Below the pieces are notes generated by a model. That model ran no database searches, was not told where the DNA came from, and saw only the letters and a list, made by a program, of their open reading frames with translations. Shown here piece after piece: positions 45,197 to 47,850 of a stretch of DNA of 47,850 bases. Positions within the stretch are counted from its first letter, which is position 1. Every line of letters begins with the position of its first letter. The DNA lies in the NCBI GenBank assembly GCA_024400295.1, contig JAKSNA010000022.1:1-47850 (forward strand). The letters run 5' to 3'. Source of the DNA: Bacteroidales bacterium. Its GTDB lineage: Bacteria > Bacteroidota > Bacteroidia > Bacteroidales > F082. The position numbers and the translations under genes were made by a program.

Positions 45197-46054
45197 ATGA
45201 GCACCGCAACGGCGACATATCGAAAAAGGAAACGCATGAACGGCTGCATGTATGAGCCGGTTCAGGACCCCACCTCCCAGCAGGGGTTCAACCGCTATGC
45301 TTACTGCTTCTACAACCCGCTGAAGTATGTTGACCCGACTGGCGAGAGGTGTTACGGGCCGTCGTGGGTCGATTTGGCTCGCATGTGTGACGACTGGGTC
45401 ATGGAGCAGAAACGTGCGGCGTTTCAGATGGGGCTAACCATGGTGGAATCGCATTTTGAGGAGGCTTCATTTTTCGCGAACCTACTTTTCAGCAAGGGCG
45501 ACGAAGTCAGCGGCGGCTCAAACCACGACAACTCCGGGGTTGCCCCAAAAAATGAAAATGGTGAGATGATACCCGACACGAGCGGGCCGATGGCTGGCGA
45601 CGGAGACCCGACAAAGAACGGTGATGGGAAAAACAACCTTCAAACAAACAATATTGGTAACACTCCAAACGATCAAAATCTGGTTCTGATTGGCGAGCAA
45701 AAATTTATTCATGATGAATTTGTGAATACAAACACAGACTATTATTTGGATTTCAAAGGCGGCCAGCATATTAGAATAGTACTTGAAGAATCCAACATTT
45801 CGTCTCAAATATCAATTAGGGACGAAACGACATACTACATTGACTATGTGATGGGGATTGTCCCACGAAAAGTATTTGACGGAAATGATGGAATGGGAGG
45901 CAATGGCGGCGATTTCGTTTTGATTCATTCAATGCCTCAAAACCACGACTTTTATCGTTTTGCTGAATGTCCGATAGATTGGAGGATTCACATAAGCACT
46001 ACATCAAAGATCGCTAACGTAAAAATTTATATTTATAGTTCGTATGTACCATGA
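45197..46054 (+). CDS. Orphan RHS C-terminal module (cassette 2)
   Basis: Protein of 285 residues without signal peptide. Residues 1-13 are basic (MSTATATYRKRKR); 14-50 are a piece of the RHS core (MNGCMYEP, then VQDPTSQQGFNRYAYCFYNP to DPTGE) lacking 11 internal residues found in the full-length protein. Residues 51-113 are a diverged spacer, about 114-135 the shared block APKNENGEMIPDTSGPM, and the rest a private beta-rich domain (YYLDFKGGQHIRIVLEES, WRIHISTTSKIANVKIYIYS). It resembles orphan rhs-CT modules, spare C-termini that can recombine onto a full-length gene. No known toxin motif is seen. It could also start at the ATG at 45236. Confidence 0.8.
   Translation: MSTATATYRKRKRMNGCMYEPVQDPTSQQGFNRYAYCFYNPLKYVDPTGERCYGPSWVDLARMCDDWVMEQKRAAFQMGLTMVESHFEEASFFANLLFSKGDEVSGGSNHDNSGVAPKNENGEMIPDTSGPMAGDGDPTKNGDGKNNLQTNNIGNTPNDQNLVLIGEQKFIHDEFVNTNTDYYLDFKGGQHIRIVLEESNISSQISIRDETTYYIDYVMGIVPRKVFDGNDGMGGNGGDFVLIHSMPQNHDFYRFAECPIDWRIHISTTSKIANVKIYIYSSYVP
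45260..45348 (+). repeat. RHS core block, cassette 2 copy
   Basis: Matches 43355-43443 of the full-length RHS gene with one difference in 89 bases. Confidence 0.95.
45541..45608 (+). repeat. Second shared block, cassette 2 copy
   Basis: Matches 43639-43706 with a few differences; encodes APKNENGEMIPDTSGPMAGD. The offset to the full-length gene is 1902 here and 1905 for the core block, so the spacer between the blocks differs by one codon in length. Confidence 0.9.
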
Positions 46055-46069
46055 TAAATTATAAGAATA

Positions 46070-46738
46070 ATGAAAATTAGATTTATTGTTTTTTGTGAAA
46101 TTGCGCTATCATTTGTATTATTGTCGTGTTGTCGTGAGAAACAGTATCGATACTATCCTGATGGTGCATTATATTCGGAATACACCCTGAGAAGTGGCAA
46201 GATTGTCGGTGAATTCATCACATACTATGAAAATGGCCAAAAATCCGGTGTCGCCAGATATATCAATGGCAAACAACATGGTAAAAGCTTTTCTTATTAC
46301 ACAAACGGCAACATGATGAGTTCTGAAATTTATCGATTTGGGAAACTTAAATCATTGAATATTTATGATTCTGATGGCAGATTGGTGGTTGACAAAGGCA
46401 ATGGAATCGGCATGATACATTTCCCCTCGGGCGAGATTATGTCCATCTCATATTTGGATGGATTACCAGACGGCGAACAGATTACATGGGATGATTCCAA
46501 GAAGAAAAAAACAGAAAGTGTTTATAATCACGGTGTTTTGTTGAAAAACATCGAATGGAATCAGAATGGAGTCATTAGATTTTCATCAGAATTAATCATG
46601 TCGAATGACACTGCTTATTATATTCACAGAAGTTATTATGACAATGGACAGATTCATACAGAGAATCGTGTCGTAAACAATGTTGAAGTTGGCAATAAGC
46701 GTATATGGAACGAAGAAGGAATTTTGATTTCCAAATAG
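46070..46738 (+). CDS. MORN/YwqK-like repeat lipoprotein, candidate immunity
   Basis: Protein of 222 residues with a lipoprotein signal (MKIRFIVFCEIALSFVLLS then Cys20-Cys21, lipobox LLSC). The mature part is a row of short beta-hairpin repeats (YRYYPDGALYSEYTLRSGKI, EFITYYENGQKSGVARYING, SFSYYTNGNMMSSEIY, RSYYDNGQIHTENRVV) of the MORN/YwqK type. YwqK proteins are annotated as antitoxins and are often found beside RHS or LXG toxins. It begins 15 bases behind the orphan module. It is likely attached to the envelope and could neutralise the cassette 2 domain; that pairing is inference. Confidence 0.75.
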   Translation: MKIRFIVFCEIALSFVLLSCCREKQYRYYPDGALYSEYTLRSGKIVGEFITYYENGQKSGVARYINGKQHGKSFSYYTNGNMMSSEIYRFGKLKSLNIYDSDGRLVVDKGNGIGMIHFPSGEIMSISYLDGLPDGEQITWDDSKKKKTESVYNHGVLLKNIEWNQNGVIRFSSELIMSNDTAYYIHRSYYDNGQIHTENRVVNNVEVGNKRIWNEEGILISK

Positions 46739-46777
46739 ATTTTTTTAAAAAGGTTATGGCTTTATAAATCCCAACCC

Positions 46778-47425
46778 ATGAAAATAAAAAAAATGACAAA
46801 AGGCTGCCTGATGGTAGTCGGCGCAATATTCACGCCATTGATATTATTTTTGCTGATAACAGGAGGTGTGATGCTGTATCATAACATATTCAATCATGAT
46901 GAACATGAATTTAGCCTGTGCACCGGAGATGGTGAATACGGCTACCGAAGCATCATCTTATGTAAAGGAGATACAACAATCATAATTCCGCATAATGCAA
47001 AAAGAAATCGTGAAATGGAAGGCAAGTATTTCAAATTTCATGACAAAAATGGGAAAACAGATACAAAATTCATCAGTTGTGACTGCGGCTGGTGGGTCAT
47101 ACCTTGCTACGTTGCCGAACAAAAATCCGATTCGGATTTCATGATAGTTGACCAGAAACCGATAGACAGCATATTCGGCCTTGAAGAAGACGTTTATGAT
47201 GAAAATGGTAACTTTTTCTACCGCATCCGGCCAAACGAGTCGAATAACATCAATTCACGATACAGGATGCTGGAAAACAGTCCCATCCACCAGTTCTGGA
47301 TAATAGCCTTGCGTACAGCCGATGTTTACGGTCCGCTGTCGTATGATGGATATCAGCAAAAGCGGACGGAACTTGGTGTGTCGTCAGACTTGAGGCTGAA
47401 ATGCGAGGATTTTCTTGAGGAATAG
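46778..47425 (+). CDS. Membrane-anchored hypothetical protein in cassette 2
   Basis: Protein of 215 residues with one N-terminal membrane helix (about 8-34, GCLMVVGAIFTPLILFLLIT) and a soluble remainder with several Cys and Trp (SLCTGDGEYGYRSIILCKGD, CDCGWWVIPCYV) that I do not recognise. The helix has a positive N-terminal flank (MKIKKMTKG), so the soluble part would face the periplasm. It is the last gene before the cassette 2 terminator and shares the low GC of the module. It could be a second immunity protein, an accessory envelope protein, or the remnant of another module. Confidence 0.65.
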   Translation: MKIKKMTKGCLMVVGAIFTPLILFLLITGGVMLYHNIFNHDEHEFSLCTGDGEYGYRSIILCKGDTTIIIPHNAKRNREMEGKYFKFHDKNGKTDTKFISCDCGWWVIPCYVAEQKSDSDFMIVDQKPIDSIFGLEEDVYDENGNFFYRIRPNESNNINSRYRMLENSPIHQFWIIALRTADVYGPLSYDGYQQKRTELGVSSDLRLKCEDFLEE

Positions 47426-47434
47426 ATTTTTCCG

Positions 47435-47478
47435 GCCTCCCCGCAAGCCACCGTGCTCTTCGGGGAGGCTTTCTCTTT
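47435..47478 (+). terminator. Terminator closing cassette 2
   Basis: Perfect 9-base stem GCCTCCCCG (47435-47443) / CGGGGAGGC (47461-47469), 17-base loop, then a T-rich tail. Confidence 0.85.
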
Positions 47479-47698
47479 ATTTCAGTGTGAAGTTTTAAGT
47501 TTTGAGAGTGGGGTTTTTCGGTTTAAAGATGGAAGTTAAGAGCAGCTTGTCCGGCCCACGTCGCCTCGCGGTGCGGTGGCCCGCGCCATGCGGCGGCCGA
47601 GCATCGCATGGCGCTTGATCTTTTGGTTACTTTTCCATCAAGGGAAAAGTGACATGAAACTTTTATAAACAAAGACTTCATTTTCAGATGAAAACCGT

Positions 47699-47706
47699 TA
47701 TCTTTG
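47699..47706 (+). promoter_or_regulatory. -7 element of cassette 3
   Basis: TATCTTTG (TAnnTTTG), ending 20 bases before the ATG at 47727, exactly as in cassette 2. Confidence 0.65.
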
Positions 47707-47726
47707 CAAGATCATAAAAACAGACG

Positions 47727-47850
47727 ATGAGCACCGCAACAGCGACATATCGAAAAAGGAAACGCATGAACGGACGTATATATGAGCCGGTTCAAGACCC
47801 CACCTCCCAGCAGGGGTTCAACCGCTATGCTTACTGCTTCTACAACCCGC
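47727..47850 (+). CDS. Orphan RHS C-terminal module (cassette 3), cut by window edge
   Basis: The first 41 codons of a second orphan module are visible: MSTATATYRKRKRMNGRIYE followed by PVQDPTSQQGFNRYAYCFYN. It has the same start, the same 11-residue core deletion and no signal peptide, as in cassette 2. The variable C-terminal domain and any immunity gene lie beyond the window. Confidence 0.8.
   Translation, partial: MSTATATYRKRKRMNGRIYEPVQDPTSQQGFNRYAYCFYNP

Larger units (their letters stand above)
45019..45320 (+). repeat. Cassette-start repeat, copy A
   Basis: From about 45019 this sequence matches 47549 onward at a constant offset of 2530 bases with no gap; between 45031 and 45320 I count about 12 differences (roughly 96% identity). 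It spans two hairpins, a promoter, a start codon and the truncated RHS core. The copy B match runs to the end of the window, so the true right border of the repeat is unknown. Confidence 0.95.
47549..47850 (+). repeat. Cassette-start repeat, copy B
   Basis: Second copy of the sequence at 45019-45320, with the twin hairpins (47583-47614 and 47626-47653), the -7 element and the truncated RHS core all in the same places. It runs to the window edge. Confidence 0.95.

Noticed and set aside
45019..45320. Insertion-sequence end or transposon
   Set aside because: The repeat is direct, has no transposase frame and continues in frame into the RHS core; twin hairpins alone do not make an IS end.

Overview
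The window looks like a chromosomal segment of a Bacteroidota bacterium, most likely a Bacteroidales gut or rumen lineage. The signs are repeated TAnnTTTG promoter elements, type IX secretion (T9SS) C-terminal domains, a bifunctional fucokinase/GDP-fucose pyrophosphorylase (Fkp), a Wzi/RemB-like outer-membrane barrel, an EF-G paralogue with an altered GTPase centre, and a lack of Shine-Dalgarno sites. No part reads as plasmid or phage.

Region 1 (1-18.9 kb, all + strand) is a surface-polysaccharide locus. In order it encodes an O-antigen ligase/polymerase-like protein, a Wzi/RemB-like barrel, a Wzx flippase, a GT2, a GT4, a hexapeptide acyltransferase, an EpsG-type polymerase fused to a predicted beta-helix domain, a WbsX protein, a GT2, a WbuB-like GT4, a polyprenyl glycosylphosphotransferase, Fkp, a deoxysugar mutarotase, a GNAT-like protein and a second small sugar phosphotransferase with a changed catalytic motif. 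Together they would start a repeat unit on the lipid carrier, extend and acylate it, probably add L-fucose, flip it and polymerise it. No Wza/Wzc export genes are in the window.

Region 2 (18.9-33.7 kb) is mostly housekeeping: tRNA-Asn, a PfkB sugar/nucleoside kinase, the EF-G paralogue, a minus-strand operon (exonuclease III, membrane-anchored VanX-like peptidase, MnmA), a ClC channel, an exosortase-like protein paired with an outer-membrane barrel, an omega-amidase, TrkA, a WaaE-type glycosyltransferase, a second acyltransferase and Pgk.

Region 3 (33.7-47.85 kb) is the accessory region and the most interesting part. A tightly spaced run encodes exported proteins: a lipoprotein, a T9SS cargo protein, a YadA-head-like coiled-coil protein and a very short T9SS-CTD protein. 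It ends in a 2087-residue secreted SpvB/TcdB/RHS protein that resembles a fused Tc-toxin B-C cocoon. After it come a lipoprotein gene and a terminator. Then a cassette begins whose first ~300 bp are repeated without gaps, at roughly 96% identity, 2530 bp further on. Each cassette start holds two hairpins, a promoter, a new start codon and a shortened piece of the RHS core. Cassette 2 continues into its own C-terminal domain, two envelope-protein genes and a terminator. Cassette 3 is cut by the window edge. I read this as an array of orphan RHS C-terminal modules with candidate immunity genes. The toxin and immunity roles are inference; no known toxin motif is visible.

Positions 1-69 show no clear gene: one frame closes at a TAA at 35-37 (possibly an upstream gene's tail), and the frame of the first CDS is open to the window edge.
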